From Micromonospora siamensis (lineage in GTDB: Bacteria; Actinomycetota; Actinomycetes; Mycobacteriales; Micromonosporaceae), in NCBI RefSeq assembly GCF_900090305.1, contig NZ_LT607751.1, forward strand, positions 248,001 through 312,000: a stretch of DNA of 64,000 bases, written 5' to 3'. A model generated the notes under the pieces. The model did not search any database. It was not told where the DNA came from and was given only the letters and a program-made list of their open reading frames with translations. The translations under genes were made by a program, and so were the position numbers. Shown piece after piece: positions 1 through 8,041 of the stretch (its first letter is position 1; every line of letters begins with the position of its first letter).

Positions 1-312
1 GGCCAGCACGTCGCCGCGCGCCACCCGCTGCCCGTCGTGGGCGATCACCGACACCTCGACCGTACGCTCCGCGCCGGTCACCTCGCCGACCAGCTCGAAC
101 ACGGCCGCCGCCACGGCCAGCCCGGCCACCACACCGTCGGCGCGGGCGACCAGGTCAGCGGTGTCGGTCTGCTCGGCGGGGATGGTGGCGACGCTGGTGA
201 CGTCGAGGAACTCCGGCCCGAGGTCCTCGACCAGCGCGTCGACGATCACCCGCCGTACCCGCGCCGGGTCCAGGCCGCCCGCCGCCAGTGCCCGCTCCGT
301 CGACTCGATCAC
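1..312 (-). CDS. nadC: Nicotinate-nucleotide pyrophosphorylase, N-terminal part (truncated by window edge)
   Basis: Reading the minus strand from the GTG at 312 gives MIESTERALAAGGLDPARV followed by a VIVDALVEDLG motif and DVTSVATIPAEQ, the usual beginning of quinolinate phosphoribosyltransferase. The enzyme makes nicotinate mononucleotide from quinolinate and PRPP in de novo NAD synthesis. Only about 104 N-terminal residues lie in the window; the catalytic barrel is beyond base 1. It is the second gene after nadB in a minus-strand operon. Its GTG has an AAGGAG ribosome site, and that site lies at the 3' end of a 60-bp bridging repeat (309-371). Identity rests on the N-terminus plus context. 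Confidence 0.9.
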   Translation of the reverse strand, partial: MIESTERALAAGGLDPARVRRVIVDALVEDLGPEFLDVTSVATIPAEQTDTADLVARADGVVAGLAVAAAVFELVGEVTGAERTVEVSVIAHDGQRVARGDVLA

Positions 313-371
313 TGTGTCTCCTTCGTTCGTGACTGCGGGGCTCGCAAAACCGGCTCACTCCTCGCACTCAC
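309..371 (-). repeat. Bridging repeat copy A: 20-codon micro-ORF linking nadB stop to nadC start
   Basis: The minus strand carries a GTG (371) that overlaps the nadB stop as GTGA, then 20 sense codons (VSARSEPVLRAPQSRTKETQ), then a TGA that overlaps the nadC GTG as GTGA. The same 20-codon unit recurs at 4440-4565 and 31209-31271. The core CTGCG-AGCCC-CGCAG hairpin of other copies is TTGCG-AGCCC-CGCAG here. The 3' end provides AAGGAG, a Shine-Dalgarno sequence for nadC. Whether the peptide is made is unknown. Confidence 0.8.
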
Positions 372-2074
372 CGGGGTCCCTCCCAATGCTGCGTCATCCG
401 GCCCTGCGCCCCGACCCCCTCGACGAGGTGGCCCAGCCACCGCTCGTCGGCCGCCGGGAAGTCCTCCCGCCAGTGGCAACCCCGGGTCTCCCGGCGCGCG
501 TACGCGGCCGCTACCAGGGCCGAAGCCACGGTGATCAGGTTCGTGGCCTCCCAGTCGGCGGTCCGCGAAGTGCCCCGCGCCGCACCGACCCCGGTCAGCG
601 TGGCGGCCGTCGCGGCCAGCGTCTCCGCCGACCGGAGCACCCCCGCGCCCCGGGTCATCGCCCGTTGCAGGGCCGCAGTGCCGGCGGCCGGCACCACCCA
701 GCCGGCGCCGCCGACCCAGGCCCCGGTCTCCGCCGGCTTCGCCTGCTCGGGAAGCCCGGCGGCGATGTCGTCGGCGATCCGGCGGGAGAAGACCAGCCCT
801 TCCAGCAGCGAGTTGCTGGCCAGCCGGTTCGCGCCGTGCACGCCGGTGCAGGCGACCTCGCCGCAGGCGTACAGGCCGGGGATGGAGGTCCGGCCGTGCA
901 GGTCGGTGCGGACCCCGCCGGAGGCGTAGTGCGCGGCCGGCGCGACCGGGATCAGATCGGTGGCCGGATCGACCCCGATGGCCAGGCAGGACGCCACGAT
1001 GGTGGGGAACCGCCCGGCCAGGAAGTCGCCGCCGAGGTGCCGAGCGTCCAGGAAGACGTGGTCCGCGCCGGTGGCCAGCAGCACCCGGTGGATGCCCTTG
1101 GCCACCACGTCCCGGGGGGCTAACTCGGCCAGCTCGTGCTGGCCCACCATGAACCGCTTGCCGTCGCCGTCGACCAGGTGGGCGCCCTCACCGCGCAGCG
1201 CCTCGGAGACCAGCGGCTGCTGGGCCAGGCCCGCGCCCGGCACCCGGGACGCCTCCGGCACGATCAGCGCCGTCGGGTGGAACTGGACGAACTCCACATC
1301 GGTCACCACCGCGCCGGCCCGCATCGCCAACGCCACCCCGTCGCCTGTGGAGACCGCCGGATTGGTGGTCGCCGCGAAGACCTGCCCCATCCCGCCGGTG
1401 GCGAGCACCACCGCCCGGGCCAGCAGCGCGCCGACGCCGTCCTCGCTGCCCTCGCCGAGCACGTGCAGGGTGATCCCGCAGGCCGGGCCGAGCCCGTCCG
1501 GGCCGTCACCCGGGGCCCGCAGCAGGTCCAGCACCAGGGCGTGCTCCACCAGCCGGATCCACGGGTCCCGGCGGACGGCCGCGTGCAGCGCCCGCTGCAC
1601 CTCCGCCCCGGTGGCGTCGCCGCCGGCGTGCACGATCCGGTCGGCCCGGTGGCCGCCCTCCCGGGTCAGCATCAGCGAGCCGTCCGGGTTGCGGTCGAAC
1701 TCGGCGCCGACCCGCATCAACTCGCGCAGCCGGCTCGGGCCCTCCTCCACCAGCGCCCGCACCGCCGCCGGGTCGCAGAGCCCGACCCCGGCCACCTCCG
1801 TGTCGTACGCGTGCGCGGCCGGGCTGTCCGCCGGGTCGAGCACCGCGGCGATGCCGCCCTGCGCCCAGCGGGTCGACCCGTCATCGATGTTGACCTTGGT
1901 GACCACGGTGACGTGCAGCCCGGCCTCGCGCAGGTGCAGCGCGGCGGTGAGCCCGGCGACGCCGGAACCGACCACGATCACGTCGGTGGTCTCCACCCAG
2001 CCCGGCGCGGGCGCGGCCAGCAGCCTCGGCAGTTCGGGCAGCTCGACGCTCGACAGGTCCATGCCCACAGTCAA
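368..2074 (-). CDS. nadB: L-aspartate oxidase
   Basis: This flavoprotein oxidises L-aspartate to iminoaspartate, the first step of de novo NAD synthesis. The 568-residue protein has an FAD-binding GSGVAG motif at about residues 36-41, the GSTRWAQGG block near residue 66, and the HPTALI and ARDVVAKGI motifs of the succinate dehydrogenase/aspartate oxidase flavoprotein family; its length is normal. The start is uncertain: TTG at 2074 has a GAGGGG site 8 bases upstream, while GTG at 2068 and ATG at 2062 are in-frame alternatives. Its TGA overlaps the GTG of a bridging micro-ORF that leads into nadC. nadA is not in the window and may lie beyond base 1. Confidence 0.95.
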   Translation of the reverse strand: MTVGMDLSSVELPELPRLLAAPAPGWVETTDVIVVGSGVAGLTAALHLREAGLHVTVVTKVNIDDGSTRWAQGGIAAVLDPADSPAAHAYDTEVAGVGLCDPAAVRALVEEGPSRLRELMRVGAEFDRNPDGSLMLTREGGHRADRIVHAGGDATGAEVQRALHAAVRRDPWIRLVEHALVLDLLRAPGDGPDGLGPACGITLHVLGEGSEDGVGALLARAVVLATGGMGQVFAATTNPAVSTGDGVALAMRAGAVVTDVEFVQFHPTALIVPEASRVPGAGLAQQPLVSEALRGEGAHLVDGDGKRFMVGQHELAELAPRDVVAKGIHRVLLATGADHVFLDARHLGGDFLAGRFPTIVASCLAIGVDPATDLIPVAPAAHYASGGVRTDLHGRTSIPGLYACGEVACTGVHGANRLASNSLLEGLVFSRRIADDIAAGLPEQAKPAETGAWVGGAGWVVPAAGTAALQRAMTRGAGVLRSAETLAATAATLTGVGAARGTSRTADWEATNLITVASALVAAAYARRETRGCHWREDFPAADERWLGHLVEGVGAQGRMTQHWEGPR

Positions 2075-2123
2075 CCCGAACGCCCCTCACCACGGGCGGC
2101 GGGGGCGGGACGAGTGGTTTCGG

Positions 2124-3014
2124 CTACCTCGTCCGCAACGGCAGGCCGGCCGGCCCGGCGCCCTTGAGCGAGGTGATGACCGTACGGTCGCTGAGCCAGA
2201 GATAGCAGCGGACCCCTCGGTCGCCCACCGCCCAGCGGCCCGGCCCCGGCGGCCGGACCACCACCGCGCTGCGGATCCGCAGCTGCACGTCGTCCGGCAC
2301 TCCGGCGTAGCGCGCCAGGGCGGTGTTGCAGCCGGCGTAGAACGGCAGCCAGTCCCCCTGCCGGACCGGGTACGGACGGTCCGGCGCCCGCCACACCCCG
2401 ACGAACTCGGCGTCGTGCCGGGTGCCGCACGGCACCGGCGACAGCCGCTCCACCCGGCCACCGGTGGCCCGGGCCTGCTGGCAGCCCAACCGCAGCGGCG
2501 AGGCCCCCTTCAGGGCGCCACGCAGGCTGCCGGTGCGGACCAGCACGGTCGCCGACGCCTCCACCGTGCTCAGCTCGGTCAGGTCACAGCGGTACCAGCG
2601 GGAACCCGCCGTCCAGCCGGGCCGGGAGGGCAGCGCCACCGCGAGGCGGAGCCGGCCGGCCCGCCAGTCGTCGCCCACGTATCCGGAGGCCCTGGTGTCG
2701 CACTCGGCGAACGCGCCACGCAGCTCCGCGGAGCCGTTGGCGGGTGGGGCCGGCCGGGCGGCGGGGAACGTCCCGACGTGCACGGTCTCCACCCGGTGCG
2801 GCACGGCACAGTCCACCGGCCGGTAGCCGGCCAGGGTGACGGTGTCGGTGAAGTCGGCCACCTGGCAGACCCCGGCGGCCGGGGTGAACGGCGCCGCCGC
2901 CGGCAGGGCAGCCCAGTCGTCGGTCAGGTCGCCGTCGAGGCCGCTGGCGGCGGCGCAGCCGGCCAGCAGGACCGAGGCGATCACCGTGGCCAGTGATCCG
3001 ATCGCACGGCGCAT
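2124..3014 (-). CDS. Septum-formation family lipoprotein
   Basis: The 296-residue protein begins with a lipoprotein signal peptide whose lipobox is LLAGC (about residues 16-20), so it is probably tethered outside the membrane. The mature part contains two related cysteine-bearing segments, CAVPHRVETVHVGTFP and PCGTRHDAEFVGVWRAP, typical of the actinobacterial septum-formation domain. The ATG has a strong GGGGGAGG ribosome site 5 bases upstream. Biochemical function is unknown. It lies between panD and nadB on the same strand but with clear gaps on both sides, so it may have its own transcript. Confidence 0.75.
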   Translation of the reverse strand: MRRAIGSLATVIASVLLAGCAAASGLDGDLTDDWAALPAAAPFTPAAGVCQVADFTDTVTLAGYRPVDCAVPHRVETVHVGTFPAARPAPPANGSAELRGAFAECDTRASGYVGDDWRAGRLRLAVALPSRPGWTAGSRWYRCDLTELSTVEASATVLVRTGSLRGALKGASPLRLGCQQARATGGRVERLSPVPCGTRHDAEFVGVWRAPDRPYPVRQGDWLPFYAGCNTALARYAGVPDDVQLRIRSAVVVRPPGPGRWAVGDRGVRCYLWLSDRTVITSLKGAGPAGLPLRTR

Positions 3015-3132
3015 CGCGGCCTCCCCCAGCCAGCGACCGTCACCCGACGGCGACTCCAGGGTAACCGGAAATGACCTTCCGGTGACAGACCGGATTCGGG
3101 GCGCGAGGCACCACGGCGCCCCTCCTGCAAGC

Positions 3133-3558
3133 TCAGCCGACGGCGGCGAAGGGGTTGACGATCGGGTCGCCTGCGGTGTCCGGGGCGGCGGTGGCCGGGT
3201 CGGCGTTCAACTCGACGATCCGGTTGTCGGCGTCGACGTGCACCACCCGAGGCTGGTACGAGCGGGCCTCGGCGTCGTCCATCTGCCCGTACGAGATGAG
3301 GATGACCAGGTCACCGGGGTGCACCAGGTGCGCCGCAGCACCGTTGATGCCGATCACGCCGCTGCCGCGTACGCCCGGGATCACGTACGTCTCCAGCCGC
3401 GCCCCGTTGGTGACGTCCACGATCGCCACCTGCTCGCCGGGGAGCAGGTCGGCCGCGTCGAGCAGGTCCTGGTCCACGGTCACCGAGCCGACGTAGTGCA
3501 GGTCGGCCTGGGTCACCGTGGCCCGGTGGATCTTCGACTTGAGCATGGTGCGGAACAT
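3133..3558 (-). CDS. panD: Aspartate 1-decarboxylase (pyruvoyl enzyme)
   Basis: PanD converts aspartate to beta-alanine for pantothenate and CoA synthesis. The 141-residue proenzyme starts [20 protein letters not shown] and has the self-cleavage site Gly24-Ser25 in the HYVGS motif, so Ser25 would become the pyruvoyl group. The conserved INGAAAHL and ISYGQM segments are present. The length matches actinobacterial PanD with its usual C-terminal tail. The gene follows panC by 36 bp on the same strand, and an AGAGG ribosome site precedes the ATG. Confidence 0.96.
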   Translation of the reverse strand: MFRTMLKSKIHRATVTQADLHYVGSVTVDQDLLDAADLLPGEQVAIVDVTNGARLETYVIPGVRGSGVIGINGAAAHLVHPGDLVILISYGQMDDAEARSYQPRVVHVDADNRIVELNADPATAAPDTAGDPIVNPFAAVG

Positions 3559-3594
3559 CGGGATGCCTCTCAGCGGGGAAGTGGTGGTGGGTGG

Positions 3595-4443
3595 TCAGGC
3601 GTGCGGGGCGAGTTCGAGCCCGATGTTGTCGATCAGCCGGGTGTCGCCGACCCAGGCGGCGACCAGCAGCCGCGCCGGCCCGGCGACCGGACCCGGTTCC
3701 AGGTCGGCGTCGGTGAGCACCAGGTAGTCCAGGCGGGCGCCGGGCGTACCCGAGTCGAAGGCCCGGTGGGCGGCGGCCAGCACCGCGCCGGCGTCGTCCC
3801 CCCGCGCGGCAGCCGACGCACCGGCCCGCAGGGCGGCGGAGAGGGTCAGCGCGACCTGCCGCTCGGCCGCCGACAGGTAGCGGTTGCGGCTGGAGAGCGC
3901 CAGCCCGTCCGGCTCGCGCACCGTCGGCACCCCCACGATCCGGGTCGGCACGTCCAGGTCGCGGACCATCCGCCGGACCAGGGTCAGCTGCTGGTAGTCC
4001 TTCTCCCCGAAGAACGCCAGGTCGGGCCGGGTGAGCTGGAGCAGCTTCATGACCACGGTGAGCACCCCGTGGAAGAAGCCGGGTCGGCTCAACCCCTCCA
4101 GGTCCTCGCCCAGCGGGCCCGGGTGCAGCCGGACGGTCGGCTGCCCGTTCGGGTACATGTCGGCCACCGACGGAGCGAAGACCAGGTCCGCGCCGGCCCG
4201 GCGGCAGATCTCCAGGTCCGACTCCAGGGTGCGCGGATACCGGTCGAAGTCCTCGTTCGGGCCGAACTGGAGCGGGTTGACGAAGATCGTCACGACGACG
4301 TGGTCGGCCTGCTCCCGGGCGGCCCGCAGCAGCGTCTCGTGCCCGGCGTGCAGCGCGCCCATGGTCATCACCACGCCGACGGTGCCGGTCAGCCCGGCCC
4401 GCGCCTTCGCCAGATCCTCCCGGCTGTGCACCAGATCCGTCAT
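3595..4443 (-). CDS. panC: Pantothenate synthetase
   Basis: PanC condenses pantoate with beta-alanine using ATP. The 282-residue sequence shows the nucleotidyltransferase HIGH-type motif in [10 protein letters not shown] (about residues 26-35), the [18 protein letters not shown] block, [10 protein letters not shown], and the KMSKS-equivalent [10 protein letters not shown]. The ATG at 4443 overlaps, as ATGA, the stop of a 41-codon bridging repeat, and the repeat's 3' GGAAGG can serve as ribosome site. With panD directly downstream and a putative ketopantoate reductase upstream, this is a pantothenate operon. Confidence 0.97.
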   Translation of the reverse strand: MTDLVHSREDLAKARAGLTGTVGVVMTMGALHAGHETLLRAAREQADHVVVTIFVNPLQFGPNEDFDRYPRTLESDLEICRRAGADLVFAPSVADMYPNGQPTVRLHPGPLGEDLEGLSRPGFFHGVLTVVMKLLQLTRPDLAFFGEKDYQQLTLVRRMVRDLDVPTRIVGVPTVREPDGLALSSRNRYLSAAERQVALTLSAALRAGASAAARGDDAGAVLAAAHRAFDSGTPGARLDYLVLTDADLEPGPVAGPARLLVAAWVGDTRLIDNIGLELAPHA

Positions 4444-4565
4444 GCGGAGTCACCTTCCGTTCGCGACTGCGGGGCTCGCAGGACCGGCTCACTCCTCGCG
4501 CTCACGCTGCCCCCTTCCGTTCGCGACTGCGGGGCTCGCAGGACCGGCTCACTCCTCGCGCTCAC
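4440..4565 (-). repeat. Bridging repeat copies B and C in tandem: 41-codon micro-ORF between the DUF2520 gene and panC
   Basis: Two near-identical 60-bp units lie head to tail on the minus strand. The first GTG (4565) overlaps the upstream TGA as GTGA; the reading frame runs through both units (VSARSEPVLRAPQSRTEG, then GS, then the same again) and ends at a TGA (4440-4442) overlapping the panC ATG as ATGA. Because the unit is 60 bp, duplication keeps the frame open. Each unit contains the hairpin CTGCG-AGCCC-CGCAG flanked by CGCGA and TCGCG. Confidence 0.85.
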
Positions 4566-5533
4566 GCTGCAACCTCCATGCCTGCGAGCGCGTCCAGCAG
4601 CGACTCCGCGTCCACCGGCCGCAGCCGGCCCGCGGCGATCGCCCGGTCCGCCGTCCGTCGGGCCAACGCCAGGTAGGGGGCCACGGATTCCGGCGCGGTC
4701 TCCGACAGCCGCTCCAGGTGCCGGCGTACGGTGCCGGCGTCGCCCCGGGACACCGGGCCGGTCAGCGCGTCGTCGCCGAGGGACAGCGCGTTCTCCAGCG
4801 CCGCCCGCAGCAGCGGGGCGAGCACCTTCTCCGGCCGGTCCACCCCGGCGTCGCGCAGCCGGTCGGCCGCCTCGTTGACCAGGGTGACCAGGTGGTTCGC
4901 CCCGTGCGCCAGGGCCGCGTGATAGAGCGGCCGGTCCGCGTCCCCCACCCACTCGGGCACCCCACCCAGGTCGGCCACCAGCCGGGCGGCGAACGCGCGC
5001 AGCTCCGCCGGGGCGGTCACCCCGTACGAGATGCCGGGCAGGCGGGACAGGTCGTCCGGCGTACCGGTGAAGGTCATCGCGGGGTGCAGGGCCAGCGGGC
5101 GGGCACCCACCGCGGCGGCCGGGGCGAGCACGGCCAGCCCGTGCGCGCCGGAGGTGTGCGCGACCACCTGGCCGGGGCGCAGCGCTCCGGTCTCGGCCAG
5201 TCCGGCCACCACGGTGGCCAGCGCGTCGTCCGGAACGGCGATGATCAGCAGATCGGTGGCGGCGCGGGCCACGGAGGTGGCGGAGCGGTTGCGGGTGCCG
5301 GGGAGCAGCAGGGCGATCCGGGCCTTCGCGGCGCCCGAGACGCCCGACGCGGCCACCACCCGGTGACCGGCGGCGACGAGCGCCGAACCCAGCACGGCAC
5401 CGACCCGGCCGCCGCCGATCACGCCGACGGTGAGGGTGCGGGGGAAGACGAGCGGGGCGCCGGAGGGGGCGCCGCCCGAGGCCGCGACGACCCCGTGCGG
5501 GGTGGTCGGACGCGGGCGCAGCGGTGCGCTCAT
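4562..5533 (-). CDS. Rossmann-like DUF2520 protein, candidate PanG-type ketopantoate reductase
   Basis: The 323-residue protein has an N-terminal NAD(P)-binding glycine motif TVGVIGGGRVG (about residues 35-45) after a 34-residue variable leader, then the DUF2520 C-terminal helical domain (for example LHPAMTFTGTPDD and the LPGISYGVTAP region). It sits directly upstream of panC and panD. From memory, PanG of Francisella, reported to replace PanE in reducing ketopantoate to pantoate, belongs to this family; no panE-like gene is visible here. The assignment is therefore an inference from fold plus operon. The first residues could be shorter, since the conserved domain starts near residue 33. Confidence 0.7.
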   Translation of the reverse strand: MSAPLRPRPTTPHGVVAASGGAPSGAPLVFPRTLTVGVIGGGRVGAVLGSALVAAGHRVVAASGVSGAAKARIALLLPGTRNRSATSVARAATDLLIIAVPDDALATVVAGLAETGALRPGQVVAHTSGAHGLAVLAPAAAVGARPLALHPAMTFTGTPDDLSRLPGISYGVTAPAELRAFAARLVADLGGVPEWVGDADRPLYHAALAHGANHLVTLVNEAADRLRDAGVDRPEKVLAPLLRAALENALSLGDDALTGPVSRGDAGTVRRHLERLSETAPESVAPYLALARRTADRAIAAGRLRPVDAESLLDALAGMEVAA

Positions 5534-5672
5534 GGCAACGATCCAGTCCTTGAGGGGGTACCGGTCGATCGCAAGTATGCGCTGCGGTTACGGAGCCGAA
5601 ACAAGGGTGTGTGAAAACCTTCACCGGTCGGCCGGACCGGCCCGTGCGGCGGCGGGAACAGCGCTTCCCGGT

Positions 5673-5678
5673 TACAGT
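5673..5678 (+). promoter_or_regulatory. -10 box of a probable leaderless promoter for the methyltransferase gene
   Basis: TACAGT ends 7 bases before the GTG at 5686, so transcription would begin at or next to the start codon. No purine-rich ribosome site is seen between them. No convincing -35 was found. Confidence 0.5.
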
Positions 5679-5685
5679 GCCGCCT

Positions 5686-6837
5686 GTGACGGAACGGGGC
5701 GCAGCGGACGATAACGGCACCCCCGGCCCGCTGCCCTGGCGGGTCGCCATGGACCGGGCGCTCTACGGGCCGGACGGCTTCTTCGTCGCCGGCGCCGGGC
5801 CGGCCGCCCACTTCCGCACCACCGCCCACGCCACTGGAGTCCTCACCGCGTGCGTCCTGCGGCTGCTCGCCGAGCTCGACTCGGCGCTCGGTCATCCCCC
5901 GGTGCTCTCGGTGGTCGACGTGGGGGCGGGGCGGGGGGAACTGCTGCGGGGCATCCTCGGCGCCGTCGGGCCCTCGTGCTCCTCCGAGCCCGCAGCGGCC
6001 GTCGGGGTTCCGCTGGCCGATCGGGTACGCCTCGTCGCCGTCGAGAGGGCCCCCCGCCCCGACGACCTCCCACCCGAGATCGACTGGCTGCCCGACCTCC
6101 CCGACCGGATCACCGGTCTCCTGATCACCACCGAATGGCTGGACAACGTCCCCCTGGACCTGGCCGCCCACACCGACGACGGATGGCGCTACCTCCTGGT
6201 CGACCCGACGACCGGCACCGAGTCCCTGGGCCCACCCGTGAACCCCCTCGACCAGGCCTGGCTGGACCACTGGTGGCCCGCCCCACCACCCAACTCGTCG
6301 ATCAGGGAGTTCGGGTCTGCGGAGGCGGCTGAATCGGACGCGAACTCCTTGATCAACGCGATTGGGGGGCGAGCCGAGATCGGCAGGAGGCGGGACGAGG
6401 AGTGGGCTCGGGCGGTCGGGAGGGTGGAGCGCGGGCTTGCAGTGGCCGTGGACTACGGGCACCTGCGGGATTCCCGGCCGCTGGGCGGGACGTTGACCGG
6501 GTATCGGGGCGGGCGGCAGGTGGCGGCGGTGCCGGACGGGTCGTGCGACGTGACCGCGCACGTCGCCATGGACTCGGTCGCCTCCGCCGGTGAGCGGGTC
6601 GCCCGGTGTGCGTACTCCCTGGTCTTCCAGCGGGAGGCGCTGCGGGCGCTCGGGGCCGACGGGCGGCGACCACCGATCACCATGGCCGGCCGCGACCCGG
6701 CCGGGTACGTGCGGGCGCTGGCCGCCGCGTCGACGGTCGGCGAGCTGACCGACCCGGCCGGGCTCGGCGGGCACCGGTGGCTGCTGCAACCGGTCGGCAT
6801 CGGCGCGCTGCCCGTCATGGCACGATGGCGGGCATGA
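5686..6837 (+). CDS. MidA/NDUFAF7-like SAM-dependent methyltransferase
   Basis: From the GTG at 5686 the protein has 383 residues. It carries [17 protein letters not shown] near the start and the SAM-binding motif [15 protein letters not shown], as in the PF02636 family to which mitochondrial NDUFAF7/MidA belongs. NDUFAF7 methylates an arginine of the 49-kDa complex I subunit, and here the next gene, overlapping by ATGA, is that subunit (nuoD). The pairing suggests NuoD is the substrate; this is inference. A 61-bp inverted repeat (6297-6357) is embedded in frame and adds roughly 20 residues including [14 protein letters not shown], an insertion probably absent from relatives. An in-frame start 75 bases upstream is less likely. 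Confidence 0.75.
   Translation: MTERGAADDNGTPGPLPWRVAMDRALYGPDGFFVAGAGPAAHFRTTAHATGVLTACVLRLLAELDSALGHPPVLSVVDVGAGRGELLRGILGAVGPSCSSEPAAAVGVPLADRVRLVAVERAPRPDDLPPEIDWLPDLPDRITGLLITTEWLDNVPLDLAAHTDDGWRYLLVDPTTGTESLGPPVNPLDQAWLDHWWPAPPPNSSIREFGSAEAAESDANSLINAIGGRAEIGRRRDEEWARAVGRVERGLAVAVDYGHLRDSRPLGGTLTGYRGGRQVAAVPDGSCDVTAHVAMDSVASAGERVARCAYSLVFQREALRALGADGRRPPITMAGRDPAGYVRALAAASTVGELTDPAGLGGHRWLLQPVGIGALPVMARWRA
6297..6357 (+). repeat. In-frame inverted repeat inside the methyltransferase gene
   Basis: The 21-base arms 6297-6317 and 6337-6357 are inverted copies matching at 18 positions, separated by 19 bases. Each arm contains a GATCA and a GGAGTTCG-type core. The element sits inside a coding sequence without interrupting it. 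It looks like a small mobile palindrome (REP or MITE type). Confidence 0.75.
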
Positions 6838-8012
6838 CCACGGACGCCGGGGACCTCCGCGAGCTGACCGTCGGCACCGGGGCCGGGCTGGTCGCCGGCA
6901 CCCCCGACGAGCGGGTCGGCGCCGACATGGTGCTCAACATCGGCCCCCAGCACCCCTCCACGCACGGCGTGCTCCGGCTCAAGCTGGTCCTCGACGGGGA
7001 GCGGGTGGTCTCCGCCGAGCCGATCGTCGGCTACATGCACCGGGGCGCGGAGAAGCTCTTCGAGGTGCGCGACTACCGGCAGATCATCGTGCTCGCCAAC
7101 CGGCACGACTGGCTGTCCGCGTTCTCCAACGAGCTGGGCGTCGTGCTCGCCGTGGAACGGCTGATGGGCATGGAGGTGCCCGAGCGGGCCACCTGGCTGC
7201 GGATGGCCCTCGCCGAACTGAACCGGGTGCTCAACCACCTGATGTTCCTCGGCTCCTACCCGCTGGAGATCGGCGCGATCACCCCGGTCTTCTACGCCTT
7301 CCGCGAGCGGGAGACCCTCCAGGCGGTGATGGAGGAGGTCTCCGGCGGCCGGATCCACTACATGTTCAACCGGGTCGGCGGCCTCAAGGAGGAGGTGCCG
7401 GCCGGCTGGACCGGCCGGGCCCGCGCCGCCATCGGCGAGGTCCGCCGGCGGATGCCCGACCTGGACAACCTGATCCGCCGCAACGAGATCTTCCTGGCCC
7501 GCACCGTCGGGGTCGGCGTGCTGTCGGCCGCCGACGCCGCCGCGTTCGGCGCCTCCGGGCCGGTCGCCCGCGCCTCCGGCCTCGACCTGGACCTGCGCCG
7601 CGACGAGCCCTACCTGGCGTACGGGGAGCTGGACGTCCCCGTGGTCACCAAGACCGCCGGGGACTGCCACGCCCGCTTCGAGGTGCTGCTCGACCAGGTG
7701 TACGCCTCACTGGACCTCGCCGAGCAGTGCCTGCATCGGGTCGACCAGCTCACCGGTCCGGTCAACACCCGACTGCCCAAGGTGCTCAAGGCGCCCGAGG
7801 GGCACACCTACGCCTGGACCGAGAACCCGCTCGGCATCAACGGCTACTACCTGGTGTCCCGGGGCGAGAAGACCCCGTGGCGGCTCAAGCTGCGCACCGC
7901 CTCGTACGCGAACGTGCAGGCCCTGGCCACCCTGCTCCCCGGCTGCCTGGTGCCGGACCTGATCGCCATCCTCGGCTCGATGTTCTTCGTGGTCGGCGAC
8001 ATCGACAAGTAG
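6834..8012 (+). CDS. nuoD: NADH-quinone oxidoreductase subunit D (49-kDa type), stand-alone copy
   Basis: The 392-residue protein matches the complex I 49-kDa subunit, which with NuoB forms the quinone-binding site on the cytoplasmic face of the complex. Visible hallmarks are [15 protein letters not shown] near the N-terminus, the family signature [44 protein letters not shown] and the C-terminal GDIDK. The ATG at 6834 overlaps the methyltransferase stop as ATGA; an ATG 9 bases upstream is in frame too. No other nuo gene is adjacent, so this is either a second nuoD besides a full nuo operon elsewhere or the only one. Length is normal and no key segment is missing. Confidence 0.93.
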   Translation: MTTDAGDLRELTVGTGAGLVAGTPDERVGADMVLNIGPQHPSTHGVLRLKLVLDGERVVSAEPIVGYMHRGAEKLFEVRDYRQIIVLANRHDWLSAFSNELGVVLAVERLMGMEVPERATWLRMALAELNRVLNHLMFLGSYPLEIGAITPVFYAFRERETLQAVMEEVSGGRIHYMFNRVGGLKEEVPAGWTGRARAAIGEVRRRMPDLDNLIRRNEIFLARTVGVGVLSAADAAAFGASGPVARASGLDLDLRRDEPYLAYGELDVPVVTKTAGDCHARFEVLLDQVYASLDLAEQCLHRVDQLTGPVNTRLPKVLKAPEGHTYAWTENPLGINGYYLVSRGEKTPWRLKLRTASYANVQALATLLPGCLVPDLIAILGSMFFVVGDIDK

Positions 8013-8041
8013 CGGCGTCCGGCCGGCGCCTCCGCCCGCGG

